Source: Thermomonas hydrothermalis (lineage in GTDB: Bacteria; Pseudomonadota; Gammaproteobacteria; Xanthomonadales; Xanthomonadaceae). Taken from it: 64,000 bases of DNA. This document shows, in pieces, positions 11,334 through 19,025 of the stretch; the stretch's first letter is position 1; every line of letters begins with the position of its first letter. The DNA is taken from NCBI RefSeq assembly GCF_900129205.1, contig NZ_FQUK01000004.1, positions 1 to 64,000 of the forward strand, written 5' to 3'. The notes below the pieces were generated by a model that was given only the letters and a program-made list of their open reading frames with translations, made no database searches and had not been told where the DNA came from. Position numbers and translations under genes: made by a program.

Positions 11334-11534
11334 ATGCTGATTCTGACGAGACGAGTAGGCGAGACCTTGATGATCGGTGATGCGATCACGGTCACCGTGC
11401 TCGGTGTGAAGGGCAACCAGGTGCGCATCGGCATCACCGCGCCCAAGGATGTCGCGGTGCATCGCGAGGAAATCTACCAGCGCATCCAGAGCGGCATGGC
11501 ACCCGGCGCCAAAGACGAAGACGCCGAGTCCTGA
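11334..11534 (+). CDS. csrA: CsrA/RsmA global RNA-binding regulator
   Basis: Dimeric RNA-binding protein of 66 residues that binds GGA motifs in mRNA leaders and controls biofilm, motility and virulence genes. [15 protein letters not shown] at the N-terminus and [17 protein letters not shown] are the conserved beta strands forming the RNA-binding faces, including Arg44-region HREE. The C-terminus is a short acidic tail. The start at 11334 was chosen because it gives the invariant MLILTRR; there is a GGGGAG about 12 bases upstream. It lies between alaS and tRNA-Ser as in related genomes. Confidence 0.97.
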   Translation: MLILTRRVGETLMIGDAITVTVLGVKGNQVRIGITAPKDVAVHREEIYQRIQSGMAPGAKDEDAES

Positions 11535-11543
11535 ACAAAGGGT

Positions 11544-11572
11544 TTGCCGGAACGCACGACTGACTGTATCCT
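11544..11572 (+). promoter_or_regulatory. Candidate promoter for tRNA-Ser
   Basis: TTGCCG (11544-11549), 17-base spacer, TATCCT (11567-11572), 24 bases before the mature tRNA. Confidence 0.45.
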
Positions 11573-11596
11573 TTCCGGCTCGCGGTTTCGCCTCAC

Positions 11597-11689
11597 GGAG
11601 ACTTGCCCGAGAGGCCGAAGGGGCTCCCCTGCTAAGGGAGTATAGGGCCAAAAGCTCTATCGAGGGTTCGAATCCCTCAGTCTCCGCCA
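11597..11689 (+). tRNA. tRNA-Ser (GCT)
   Basis: 93 bases including encoded CCA. Acceptor stem GGAGACT/AGTCTCC, a long variable arm typical of class II tRNA, T-loop GGTTCGAATCC, anticodon GCT in CTGCTAA, reading AGC and AGU codons. Confidence 0.96.
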
Positions 11690-11736
11690 CTTGCGGCGAA
11701 ACGCGAACCAAAGCGCGGCAACGGGAAAAATTTTCG

Positions 11737-11765
11737 TTGACGCACAGGCGGGGTTTCCCCATAAT
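11737..11765 (+). promoter_or_regulatory. Candidate promoter for tRNA-Arg
   Basis: TTGACG (11737-11742), 17-base spacer, CATAAT (11760-11765), ending 13 bases before the tRNA. Confidence 0.55.
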
Positions 11766-11778
11766 TCCGCCTCCGCTT

Positions 11779-11855
11779 GCGCCCGTAGCTCAGTTGGATA
11801 GAGCACCAGGCTACGAACTTGGGGGTCGGAGGTTCGAATCCTTCCGGGCGCGCCA
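11779..11855 (+). tRNA. tRNA-Arg (ACG)
   Basis: 77 bases with encoded CCA. Acceptor stem GCGCCCG/CGGGCGC, D-loop AGCTCAGTTGGATAGAGC, anticodon ACG in CTACGAA; the A34 is normally edited to inosine by TadA to read CGU, CGC and CGA. Confidence 0.96.
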
Positions 11856-11866
11856 TCTTTGCGATA

Positions 11867-11903
11867 CGACGACGCCGGCCATGCGCCGGCGTCGTCGTTT
11901 TCG
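11867..11903 (+). terminator. Intrinsic terminator after tRNA-Arg
   Basis: Perfect 13-bp stem CGACGACGCCGGC (11867-11879) with GCCGGCGTCGTCG (11885-11897), followed by TTTT. Confidence 0.85.
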
Positions 11904-12072
11904 TGTGCGCAGCTTCCAGCCGGTCTAGCAGTGGCGTTCGCTCCGCAGGGGCGGGCTGACCGCGCCGGGCCTGTCTCACCGACGGCGGCTGCAGGCGTGC
12001 TGGATGGGTGCCGCCTTTGGCTTGACCATGTGGTGTTTCTCGAGTCAGAATTAATGGTAAACAAGCCAATTG

Positions 12073-12089
12073 TGATGTTTTATACATCA
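12073..12089. promoter_or_regulatory. Inverted repeat, possible operator of the XRE-SulP operon
   Basis: TGATGT (12073-12078) and ACATCA (12084-12089) are perfect inverted repeats separated by five bases (TTTAT), ending 8 bases before the regulator start. The AT-rich setting also resembles a -10 region. Autoregulation by the adjacent helix-turn-helix protein is an inference from position. Confidence 0.45.
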
Positions 12090-12097
12090 GATTGCCC

Positions 12098-12358
12098 GTG
12101 ATTACCTCACAACAGATGCGCGCGGCTCGCGCCCTGCTCGGTATCGACCAGAAGACCCTGGCCAAACTGGCTGGTCTGTCGCTGCCGACCATCCAGCGCA
12201 TGGAGGCCAGCGACGGAACCGTGCGTGGGATGGTGGATTCGCTCACCCGGGTGGTGGAGGCCCTGGAGGCTGCCGGCGTGGAGCTGATCGGTGAAGGGGC
12301 GAGCAGTCCGGGCGGTGGGCGCGGTGTGCGCCTGAAATCCAGAAATCAAACGTCATGA
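12098..12358 (+). CDS. Small XRE-family helix-turn-helix regulator
   Basis: 86 residues from the GTG at 12098 (MITSQQMRAARALLGIDQ); a TTG at 12092 would add two. The HTH covers about residues 5-55: QKTLAKLAGLSLPTIQRMEA is the helix-turn-helix pair. The C-terminal tail (SSPGGGRGVRLKSR) is short and probably flexible. It ends 16 bases before a SulP anion transporter gene and the pair most likely forms an operon. An inverted repeat lies just upstream. Similar stand-alone regulators are often found beside SulP genes in proteobacteria, but the signal sensed is unknown. Confidence 0.8.
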   Translation: MITSQQMRAARALLGIDQKTLAKLAGLSLPTIQRMEASDGTVRGMVDSLTRVVEALEAAGVELIGEGASSPGGGRGVRLKSRNQTS

Positions 12359-12374
12359 GCAGGAGTCGGATGCA

Positions 12375-14054
12375 ATGATCGCGATCGTGGACGCCGCACG
12401 CGCCGGGTTGTTGCGACGGGAAAACTGGCCGCGCAATCTGGTCGCTGGCGTCATCGTCGGCGTGGTGGCGCTGCCGCTGGCGATGGCTTTTGCCATCGCG
12501 TCGGGCGTCAAGCCGGAACAGGGCCTGTACACGGCGATCATCGCCGGGATCGCGGTGTCGCTGTTCGGCGGCTCGCGTGTGCAGATCGCCGGGCCGACCG
12601 GGGCGTTCATCGTCATCCTGGCTGGGGTGGTGGCGCAGTTCGGCGTGGATGGCCTGCTGCTGGCAACCCTGATGGCAGGGGTGATGCTGGTGGCGATGGG
12701 CTGGGCGCGTCTGGGCGGGGTGATCCGCTACATTCCCGATCCAGTGATCGTCGGCTTTACCGCGGGGATCGCGGTCATCATCTGGGTGGGGCAGTGGCAG
12801 TACTTCTTCGGCTTGCCGGCGCCCGGCAATGGCCCGTTCTATCTCAAGCTCTGGCGGCTTGTGCAGTCGTTCGGGCATCTCGATCCTGCGACCACGGCGG
12901 TGGGCGTGGTCAGCCTGCTGCTGACCCTGTGGGGGCCACGCATTCCGGGGCTGTCGCGGGTGCCGGGGCCGCTCCTGGCGATGCTGGTGGCCACGGGCAT
13001 CGTCAGCGTGCTGGATCTGCCGAGTGTGGCGACCATCGAATCCACCTTCGGGGCGATTCCGCGCAGCCTGCCGTCCTTGCAGTTCCCGGTGGCGGATTTC
13101 GACCGCTGGATGGCGCTGTTGCCATCGGCATTCACCATCGCCATGCTGGGCGCGATCGAGTCCCTGCTGTCGGCGATGGTCGCCGACGGTATGGCCGGCA
13201 CCCGGCATGATTCCAATCAGGAACTGATCGGGCAGGGCATCGCCAATATCCTTTCGCCGCTGTTCGGCGGTATCGCCGCGACCGGGGCGATTGCCCGTAC
13301 CGCCACCAACATCCGCAACGGCGGCAATGCGCCGATTGCCGGCGTGGTGCACGGGATCACCCTGCTGCTGATCCTGCTGGCGCTGGCGCCCTACGCCGGC
13401 AAGGTGCCGCTGGCGGCGCTCGCTGCCGTGCTGTTCGTGGTGGCCTGGAACATGAGCGAGGTGCATCGTTTCCTGCGCCTGCTGCGGCATGCACCGCGTT
13501 CCGATGCCGGCATTCTGGTGATCACCTTCGCCCTGACCATCCTCACCGATCTGGTAGTGGCGGTGAACATCGGCGTGATCCTGGCGATGTTCCAGTTCAT
13601 GCGGCGGATGAGTGCGGCCGTGTCGGTGGTCGAGCACGACCCGCACAGCCTGCGCGAGCAGTTGGCCCGGGCCGGGCTGCAGGCGCTGCCGCCCGATGTG
13701 GTGGTGTATGCCATCGAAGGGCCGTTCTTCTTCGGCTCGGTGGATTCGCTGGAGCGGGCGCTGTCGTGGTCGCGGCAGCCGCCGAAGGTGCTGGTGCTGT
13801 GGCTGGAACGCGTCCCGCTGATTGACGCCACCGGCCTCAAGCGGCTGGAATCCACCATCGAAGCCATGCACAAGCGTGGGATCAAGGTGGTGCTGTGCGG
13901 CGCCAACCTGCGTGTGCTGCGCAAGCTGATGCGGGCGCAGCTGGTGCGTCGCGACCATCCCGATGGCTATTACGCGGATCTGGCCGATGCCCTGCGTGCG
14001 CTGGCCGACGCGCACGGGCAGGTCGAGGCGACTCAGAGCACGTCGGAGGCGTAA
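12375..14054 (+). CDS. SulP-family anion transporter with STAS domain
   Basis: Inner membrane protein of 559 residues, SLC26/SulP type. Residues about 15-420 form many transmembrane helices, including PLAMAFAIASGVKPEQGLY and RVQIAGPTGAFIVI, the conserved SulP signatures. The C-terminal STAS domain (about 440-545) contains VLWLERVPLIDATGLKRLE with the DATGL motif. Substrates in the family include sulfate, bicarbonate and dicarboxylates; the sequence alone does not decide. The ATG at 12375 follows the XRE regulator closely. The last 22 bases overlap the 3' end of the convergent phoH-like gene. Confidence 0.88.
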   Translation: MIAIVDAARAGLLRRENWPRNLVAGVIVGVVALPLAMAFAIASGVKPEQGLYTAIIAGIAVSLFGGSRVQIAGPTGAFIVILAGVVAQFGVDGLLLATLMAGVMLVAMGWARLGGVIRYIPDPVIVGFTAGIAVIIWVGQWQYFFGLPAPGNGPFYLKLWRLVQSFGHLDPATTAVGVVSLLLTLWGPRIPGLSRVPGPLLAMLVATGIVSVLDLPSVATIESTFGAIPRSLPSLQFPVADFDRWMALLPSAFTIAMLGAIESLLSAMVADGMAGTRHDSNQELIGQGIANILSPLFGGIAATGAIARTATNIRNGGNAPIAGVVHGITLLLILLALAPYAGKVPLAALAAVLFVVAWNMSEVHRFLRLLRHAPRSDAGILVITFALTILTDLVVAVNIGVILAMFQFMRRMSAAVSVVEHDPHSLREQLARAGLQALPPDVVVYAIEGPFFFGSVDSLERALSWSRQPPKVLVLWLERVPLIDATGLKRLESTIEAMHKRGIKVVLCGANLRVLRKLMRAQLVRRDHPDGYYADLADALRALADAHGQVEATQSTSEA

Positions 14055-15430
14055 TCGGCCAGGCGGGAACGCTCGCCGCGGCGCAGGGTGACATGGGCGC
14101 TGTGGGCCCAGCTCTTGAAGCGGTCCACGGCGTAGGTCAGCCCGGAGGTCGTCTCGGTCAGATAGGGCGTGTCGATCTGTTCGACATTGCCCAGGCAGAT
14201 GATTTTGGTGCCCGGGCCGGCGCGGGTGATCAGGGTCTTCATCTGCTTGGGCGTTAAGTTTTGCGCCTCGTCGAGGATCAGATAGCGCGACAGGAAGGTG
14301 CGGCCGCGCATGAAGTTGAGCGAGCGGATCTTGACCCGTGAGGCCAGCAGGTCGTTGGTGGCCGCACGGCCCCAGCTGCCGCCGTCCTGGTTGTGGGTGA
14401 GCACTTCCAGGTTGTCGGTCAGCGCCCCCATCCACGGCGTCATCTTTTCTTCTTCGGTGCCGGGCAGAAAGCCGATGTCCTCGCCCACGCTGACCGTGGC
14501 GCGGGTCATGATGATCTCGCGGTAGCGCTGCTGGTCCATCGTCTGCGCCAGCCCGGCCGCCAGTGCCAGCAGGGTCTTGCCGGTCCCGGCGGTGCCCAGC
14601 AGGGTGACGAAGTCGATGTCCGGATCCATCAGCGCGTTGAGCGCGAAGTTCTGCTCGCGGTTGCGGGCGGTGATGCCCCAGACCGCGTGCTGGGCATGGC
14701 GGAAGTCATCGACGATCTGCAGGATCACCCGGCCGTCCTGCAGGCGCGCCACCTTCATCTCTGATTGCTCGTCGCCCGGCAGGAACACGAACTGGTTGGG
14801 GTACCAGATCTCGTCGTCAGCGGCGATGATCTCGTAGTAGGTGCGGCCTTTTTCGGTCCAGGACTTCAGATCCTTTCCATGGCGCTGCCAGAAATCCTCG
14901 GTCAGCGGTGTGGCGCCGGTGTAGAGCAGGCTGAAGTCATCCAGCGCGCGGTCGTTTTCATAGTCCTCGCTGACGATGCCGGCAATCGACGCCTTGATCC
15001 GCAGATTGATGTCCTTGGAGACGAAGACCACCGGGGTCTCCGGCTCGGCCTCCTTGAGCGCCAGGATCGCGCCCAGAATGTTGTTGTCGGGGATGACCGT
15101 GCCAAACCGCTTGCCGGCATCAAAGTCCCCGGTCTGGAAGCGCAGCTTGCCGGCGCTTTCCGGGCCGCGCAGTTGCAGGCCTTGCGGGCGCACCAGAGCG
15201 ATGCCCTGGCTGACATCGCTGCTGCCGTGCGCCTCGATCAATTCGTTCAGGAACCGGCTGACCTGACGGGCATTGCGACTGGCTTCGCTGGTGCCTTTCT
15301 TGCCGTTGTCCAACTCCTCCAGCACCTGCATCGGCAGGTAGACATCGTGTTCCTCGAACTTGAACAGCGCAGTGGGGTCGTGCATCAGCACGTTGGTGTC
15401 GAGGACGTAGATGCGCTTGCTGCGGGTCAT
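14033..15430 (-). CDS. PhoH-like ATPase with N-terminal PIN domain (YlaK type)
   Basis: 465 residues. Residues about 1-150 form a PIN ribonuclease-like domain (YVLDTNVLMHDP with the first catalytic Asp; VVFVSKDINLRIKA later), and residues about 240-460 form a PhoH ATPase/helicase domain with Walker A LGTAGTGKTLLAL and DEAQNLT as Walker B. Such PIN-PhoH fusions act as RNA-unwinding and cleaving enzymes in studied actinobacterial homologues. The start ATG at 15430 gives MTRSKRIYVLDTNV. The stop lies inside the end of the convergent SulP gene. It is monocistronic with 177 bases upstream before bcp, in which I see no further gene. Confidence 0.9.
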   Translation of the reverse strand: MTRSKRIYVLDTNVLMHDPTALFKFEEHDVYLPMQVLEELDNGKKGTSEASRNARQVSRFLNELIEAHGSSDVSQGIALVRPQGLQLRGPESAGKLRFQTGDFDAGKRFGTVIPDNNILGAILALKEAEPETPVVFVSKDINLRIKASIAGIVSEDYENDRALDDFSLLYTGATPLTEDFWQRHGKDLKSWTEKGRTYYEIIAADDEIWYPNQFVFLPGDEQSEMKVARLQDGRVILQIVDDFRHAQHAVWGITARNREQNFALNALMDPDIDFVTLLGTAGTGKTLLALAAGLAQTMDQQRYREIIMTRATVSVGEDIGFLPGTEEEKMTPWMGALTDNLEVLTHNQDGGSWGRAATNDLLASRVKIRSLNFMRGRTFLSRYLILDEAQNLTPKQMKTLITRAGPGTKIICLGNVEQIDTPYLTETTSGLTYAVDRFKSWAHSAHVTLRRGERSRLADYASDVL

Positions 15431-15607
15431 GCGGGAAGTCCTACGCTGGGGAAACGGGACACGACGGGTTGCGCCCGCCTGCGATGGGGCGTGCCAGGTG
15501 GCGGTATGTGCAGATGCCTGGGCCGGGATGTGGCGTAAACCAGGGCGTGGCTGCCCGGTCGGGAACACTCGTTCGCGCAGCCGTGGCCGGGAGCGCGCAT
15601 CGGCCGG

Positions 15608-16078
15608 TCACCTGCGCTGCTCGTCCAGCAGCGCATCCAGGACAGCCTGGGCGTGGCCCGGAACCTTGACCGGCTGCCATTTGCGGCGCACCACCCCGGC
15701 CGGATCGATGAGGAAGGTGCTGCGGACGATGCCCAGAAACTCACGGCCATACAGCTTCTTGGGCTGGATCACGCCAAACGCTTCGCACAGCCGGCCATCG
15801 GCATCGCTGACCAGATCGAAGTCGAAGCCTTGCTTGGCACGGAAGTTCTGGTGTGACTTGACCGAGTCCTTCGAGACCCCCAGCACCTCGGCCCCATTGC
15901 GCCGGAACTCTGGCAGCAGGGCGTTGAAGGCCTGGCCTTCGCTGGTGCAGCCGGGAGTGGCGTCCTTCGGATAGAAGTACAGCACCAGCCACTTGCCGGC
16001 GAACTGGCCAAGCGAGCAAGGCGTGCCGCTGGTGAGGGAGAGCGGAAGGTCAGGGATGCGGTCGCCGGTGTCGATCAT
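15608..16078 (-). CDS. bcp: Peroxiredoxin Bcp/PrxQ
   Basis: Thiol peroxidase of 156 residues reducing H2O2 and organic hydroperoxides using thioredoxin. The peroxidatic Cys44 lies in PKDATPGCTSEG with the PxxxTxxC pattern. There is no Cys five residues later as in E. coli Bcp; the only later cysteine is Cys98 in GRLCEAFGV. The segment DSVKSHQNFRAKQGF has Arg where many PrxQ enzymes carry their resolving Cys, so this enzyme may be 1-Cys or use Cys98. It is 16 bases downstream of the GcvR-like gene on the same strand and probably co-transcribed. Confidence 0.9.
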   Translation of the reverse strand: MIDTGDRIPDLPLSLTSGTPCSLGQFAGKWLVLYFYPKDATPGCTSEGQAFNALLPEFRRNGAEVLGVSKDSVKSHQNFRAKQGFDFDLVSDADGRLCEAFGVIQPKKLYGREFLGIVRSTFLIDPAGVVRRKWQPVKVPGHAQAVLDALLDEQRR

Positions 16079-16094
16079 TGGGTGCAGACTCCGG

Positions 16095-16715
16095 TCAGTA
16101 CTTCATCGGATCCATGATCGCGTCGAGGTTTAAGTGGTCGCAAAACTCCAGGAAGTCCTCGCGCAGGGCGGCGATGTGCATGTCGGCCGGAACCCCGATA
16201 GTGAGCTGGGCCGAGAACATGTCGGCGCCGGTCTGCATCGCCCGGTAGCGTGAGCAATGCAGGCTTTCGATGGTGATGCCCTGGTGGTCGAAAAAGTCGG
16301 CCAGCTGGAACAGGATGCCGGGCTTGTCGGCAGCGATCACCTCCACCACGTAGGGCAGTAGGTTGGACTGCAGCGCCTTCGGGCCTGTGCGGTACCAGAC
16401 CAGTTTCAGCCCTTCTTCACGCTCCAGCTTGGCCAGCATGGCCTCGAGCTTGGCCACCGCGTCCCAGGACCCGGTGGCCAGAGCAGTGACGGAGACATCC
16501 CGGCCGACCGTGGCCAGCCGCGCATCCACCAGGTTGCAGCCGGAATCGGCAATGCGCCGGGTGACGGCCAGCAGCGGCGACTGCGGATGCGTGGTGTACG
16601 CGTTGATCAGCAGGTAGTTCTCGTTGGGTGCAGGCCGGGCAGCGGTCTTGCTCAATGCGGTATCCCGAAACGATGTCAGAAGTGCCGCCGGAGGCGGCGG
16701 GCAGGTGTCCAGCAT
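16095..16715 (-). CDS. gcvR: GcvR-like ACT-domain regulator
   Basis: 206 residues with two ACT domains: ENYLLINAYTTHPQSPLLA onward (about 32-115) and LPYVVEVIAADKPGILFQLADFF onward (about 118-200). GcvR binds GcvA to repress glycine cleavage genes in enteric bacteria; a similar amino-acid-responsive role here is inferred. The first 25 residues before ARPAPNENYLL are not conserved-looking, so a TTG at 16655 could be the true start. It is divergent from dapA with 95 bases between, and followed by bcp, an arrangement typical of this bacterial group. Confidence 0.8.
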   Translation of the reverse strand: MLDTCPPPPAALLTSFRDTALSKTAARPAPNENYLLINAYTTHPQSPLLAVTRRIADSGCNLVDARLATVGRDVSVTALATGSWDAVAKLEAMLAKLEREEGLKLVWYRTGPKALQSNLLPYVVEVIAADKPGILFQLADFFDHQGITIESLHCSRYRAMQTGADMFSAQLTIGVPADMHIAALREDFLEFCDHLNLDAIMDPMKY

Positions 16716-16810
16716 ACTTGCCGGCGCTTTCCAGCCGCAAGTAAGATCACCCGGCCCATCCGCCCGTCACGCGCGCCTGGTCTGGCCTGCGCGAACCTGG
16801 AAACTTCCCC

Positions 16811-17707
16811 TTGCGACTCATCGGCAGCATCACCGCACTGGCTACGCCGTTCACGCCGGCGGGCGACATCGACTTCCCGGCCTGGGACCGTCTGCTGCAG
16901 GCGCAGTTGACGGCCGGCACGCAGGGCGTGGTGGTGGCTGGTTCGACCGGCGAAGCAACCGCGCTAACCGATGATGAATACGCCCGTCTGCTCGCCCGCG
17001 CGGTGGAATGTCTGGGCGGGCGCATGCCGGTGCTGGCCGGTACCGGGCAGTCCAACACCGCCAAGACCGTCCAGGCGACCCGGCGCGCGGCGCAGTTGGG
17101 TGCCGATGCTGCGCTGGTGGTCACGCCGCCGTATGTGCGGCCGACCCAGGCTGGCCTGCTGGCGCATTTCCGGGCGGTGGCCGATGATGGCGGCCTCCCG
17201 GTGGTGCTCTACAACGTCCCTGGCCGTACCGGCTGCGACATGCTGCCGGAGACCACCGGAGAGCTGTCTCTGCATGCCAACATCGTCGGCATCAAGGAGG
17301 CCCGTGCCGAGGAGGCGCGGATGCAGGCCTTGCTGCCGCTGCGGCGCGAGGACTTCGTGGTGCTCAGTGGCGATGATCCCACCGCGGTGCGGGCGATGCT
17401 GGCCGGCGCCGACGGGGTGATCTCGGTGGCGTCCAACGTGGTGCCGCGCACCTTCCGCCAGTTGTGTGATGCCGCACGTGCCGGCGATGCCGCCCGTGCC
17501 GAGGCGCTCGATGCGGCGCTGGTGGAGCTCTACCATTTTCTCGGGGTGGAGCCCAACCCGATCCCGGTCAAGGCGCTGCTGGCGCTCGACGGCATCGGTC
17601 ACGGGCTGCGGCTGCCGCTGTTGCCGCTATCATCCGCCCATGCCGCCCAGGCCGCGCGCCTGCATGCGGTGATCCGTCAGCTCGAAGAGCGCAGCGAACA
17701 CTCATGA
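16811..17707 (+). CDS. dapA: 4-hydroxy-tetrahydrodipicolinate synthase
   Basis: Condenses pyruvate with aspartate semialdehyde at the entry to the lysine and diaminopimelate pathway; cytoplasmic (beta/alpha)8 barrel tetramer of 298 residues. The Schiff-base Lys is in [11 protein letters not shown], the catalytic Tyr in [11 protein letters not shown], and the substrate loop is [10 protein letters not shown]. The start is TTG at 16811: it gives the family N-terminus [13 protein letters not shown], and no ATG fits. A lipoprotein gene follows 31 bases downstream, as bamC follows dapA in many gammaproteobacteria. Confidence 0.95.
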   Translation: MRLIGSITALATPFTPAGDIDFPAWDRLLQAQLTAGTQGVVVAGSTGEATALTDDEYARLLARAVECLGGRMPVLAGTGQSNTAKTVQATRRAAQLGADAALVVTPPYVRPTQAGLLAHFRAVADDGGLPVVLYNVPGRTGCDMLPETTGELSLHANIVGIKEARAEEARMQALLPLRREDFVVLSGDDPTAVRAMLAGADGVISVASNVVPRTFRQLCDAARAGDAARAEALDAALVELYHFLGVEPNPIPVKALLALDGIGHGLRLPLLPLSSAHAAQAARLHAVIRQLEERSEHS

Positions 17708-17738
17708 CCGCACCGTCGCGGTCCGACAGGAGCCTCCG

Positions 17739-18239
17739 ATGCATCGCACTTTCCGCGTGACCCGTCTTGCCGCACCGCTTGCTGCCATTTTGTTGGTGAG
17801 CGGGCTGTCCGGTTGCCACTGGTTCAAGAAAAAGAACGAGCTCTACACCTTGAGTGGTGAGGCGCGCCCACTCGAAGTGCCGCCGGATCTGGATCGTCCC
17901 GCGGCCGACAAAGCCATGGCCCTGCCGGCGGTCGGTAGCAGTAGTGCCTCCACCGCGCGTCCTGTGCCGGCCACCGGGTTTGCGGTGGCGGCGGAGCGCG
18001 AGGCCGTCTTTGCCAAGGTCGGCGAGGTGCTGGCGGCAACGCCTGGCGTGCAGATCGCCAGCAAAGCCGAACTCCTGGGCACCTACGACGTCGATTACAT
18101 GGGCGAGAAGTTCCTGGTGCGGGTCACCAAGGCTGGCGAGGGGGCGTTCGTGTCGGCGGTCGATCCGCGCGGCTTGCCCCCCAGTGGCCCGGCGGCGGGC
18201 AAGTTGATCGCCCAGCTGAAGGCGGTGATTTCGCCCTGA
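17739..18239 (+). CDS. bamC: BamC-like lipoprotein
   Basis: Outer membrane lipoprotein of 166 residues. The signal peptide ends in the lipobox LSGC (Cys near residue 26), followed by HWFKKKNELY and a BamC-like unstructured segment (ARPLEVPPDLDRP). The globular domain (about 85-166) is a single domain rather than the two of E. coli BamC, so it is a short form. Its role is presumed in the Bam complex that inserts barrel proteins. The call rests on the N-terminal pattern and on its position right after dapA. A strong terminator follows. Confidence 0.72.
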   Translation: MHRTFRVTRLAAPLAAILLVSGLSGCHWFKKKNELYTLSGEARPLEVPPDLDRPAADKAMALPAVGSSSASTARPVPATGFAVAAEREAVFAKVGEVLAATPGVQIASKAELLGTYDVDYMGEKFLVRVTKAGEGAFVSAVDPRGLPPSGPAAGKLIAQLKAVISP

Positions 18240-18271
18240 CTGGGTTGCTTTGCTACCTGTGGCAGATACAG

Positions 18272-18295
18272 CAAGGGCGCCGGTAGGCGCCCTTG
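18272..18295. terminator. Bidirectional hairpin between bamC-like gene and fdxA
   Basis: Perfect 10-bp stem CAAGGGCGCC (18272-18281) with GGCGCCCTTG (18286-18295), loop GGTA, followed by TCTGTGTG. It lies between two convergent genes. Confidence 0.65.
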
Positions 18296-18353
18296 TCTGT
18301 GTGTGCGGGTATGCAGTTATTGGTGCGCTTTGGCTCTCGCCTGGCAGAGAAAT

Positions 18354-18677
18354 TTAGCGTTCGAGCAGGGCCAGCTTGTTGGGCTTTCCATCCCACTCGG
18401 CGTGGTCAGGCAGGGGATCCTTGCGCACCGTGATGACGGGCCACTGCTTGGCCAGCTCGGCATTCAGGGCGATGAACACTTCCTGGCCCGCCGGGACATC
18501 TTCTTCCGGGAAGATCGCGCCGACCGGGCATTCCGGTTCGCACAGGGTGCAGTCGATGCATTCGTCCGGGTCGATCACCAGGAAGTTGGGACCTTCGTGG
18601 AAGCAGTCGACCGGGCACACCTCGACGCAGTCGGTGTGCTTGCACTTGATGCAGTTTTCGGTGACGACGAAAGGCAT
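18354..18677 (-). CDS. fdxA: Seven-iron ferredoxin FdxA
   Basis: Electron carrier of 107 residues with one [3Fe-4S] and one [4Fe-4S] cluster, as in Azotobacter ferredoxin I. Cluster ligands are visible in [17 protein letters not shown] and [15 protein letters not shown], and the C-terminal half is the extended tail of the FdxA type. The ATG at 18677 gives the canonical [10 protein letters not shown]; it is preceded by a GGAACCTCCCCC stretch as a weak ribosome site. The gene stands alone between two terminators. Confidence 0.95.
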   Translation of the reverse strand: MPFVVTENCIKCKHTDCVEVCPVDCFHEGPNFLVIDPDECIDCTLCEPECPVGAIFPEEDVPAGQEVFIALNAELAKQWPVITVRKDPLPDHAEWDGKPNKLALLER

Positions 18678-18825
18678 GGGGGAGGTTCCGTACTGCGATT
18701 GCACATAGTGTAGCGCCGGCCTTTGCCGGTGTGGCCTGATGCCCGAGGGTTGCCCGCACAAAGTTGCCGATTGGCTGCCGATGGTGTCGGCTAGGTGGCG
18801 GTAGGCATTCCGGCATGCCAAAACG

Positions 18826-18850
18826 AACACCGGGCCTTGCGGCCCGGTGT
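18826..18850 (-). terminator. Intrinsic terminator of tRNA-Glu
   Basis: On the minus strand AACACCGGGC and GCCCGGTGTT (18841-18850 with 18826-18835) form a 10-bp stem followed by CGTTTT, ending just after the tRNA. Confidence 0.75.
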
Positions 18851-18856
18851 TTGTAT

Positions 18857-18933
18857 TTGGCGCTCCCTACGGGATTCGAACCCGTGTTTTAGCCTTGAGA
18901 GGGCCACGTCCTAGGCCTCTAGACGAAGGGAGC
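18857..18933 (-). tRNA. tRNA-Glu (CTC)
   Basis: 77 bases with encoded CCA on the minus strand. Acceptor stem GCTCCCT/AGGGAGC, D-arm TTCGTCTAGAGG typical of tRNA-Glu, anticodon CTC in CTCTCAA, reading GAG. Confidence 0.93.
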
Positions 18934-18995
18934 ATGAAACGGTTGCCGGGCGATCCTGGTTGCCGGCGAGCGCAGATGGGTGCGCAGAGCTTGCT

Positions 18996-19025
18996 AGTAT
19001 AAAGAGCTTCGCTGTTCGATGGCAA
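18996..19025 (-). promoter_or_regulatory. Candidate promoter for tRNA-Glu
   Basis: On the minus strand TTGCCA (19025-19020), 18-base spacer, TATACT (19001-18996). It overlaps the pcnB start region, so the two divergent genes share control DNA. Confidence 0.35.

Noticed and set aside
11859-12101. 80-codon open frame after tRNA-Arg
   Set aside because: Runs through the terminator stem and into the XRE operator region; not a gene.
12243-14435. Long 730-codon minus-strand open frame opposite sulP
   Set aside because: Low-complexity His/Arg/Gln-rich product, no domain, and it lies antisense to a clear transporter; typical of GC-rich shadow frames.
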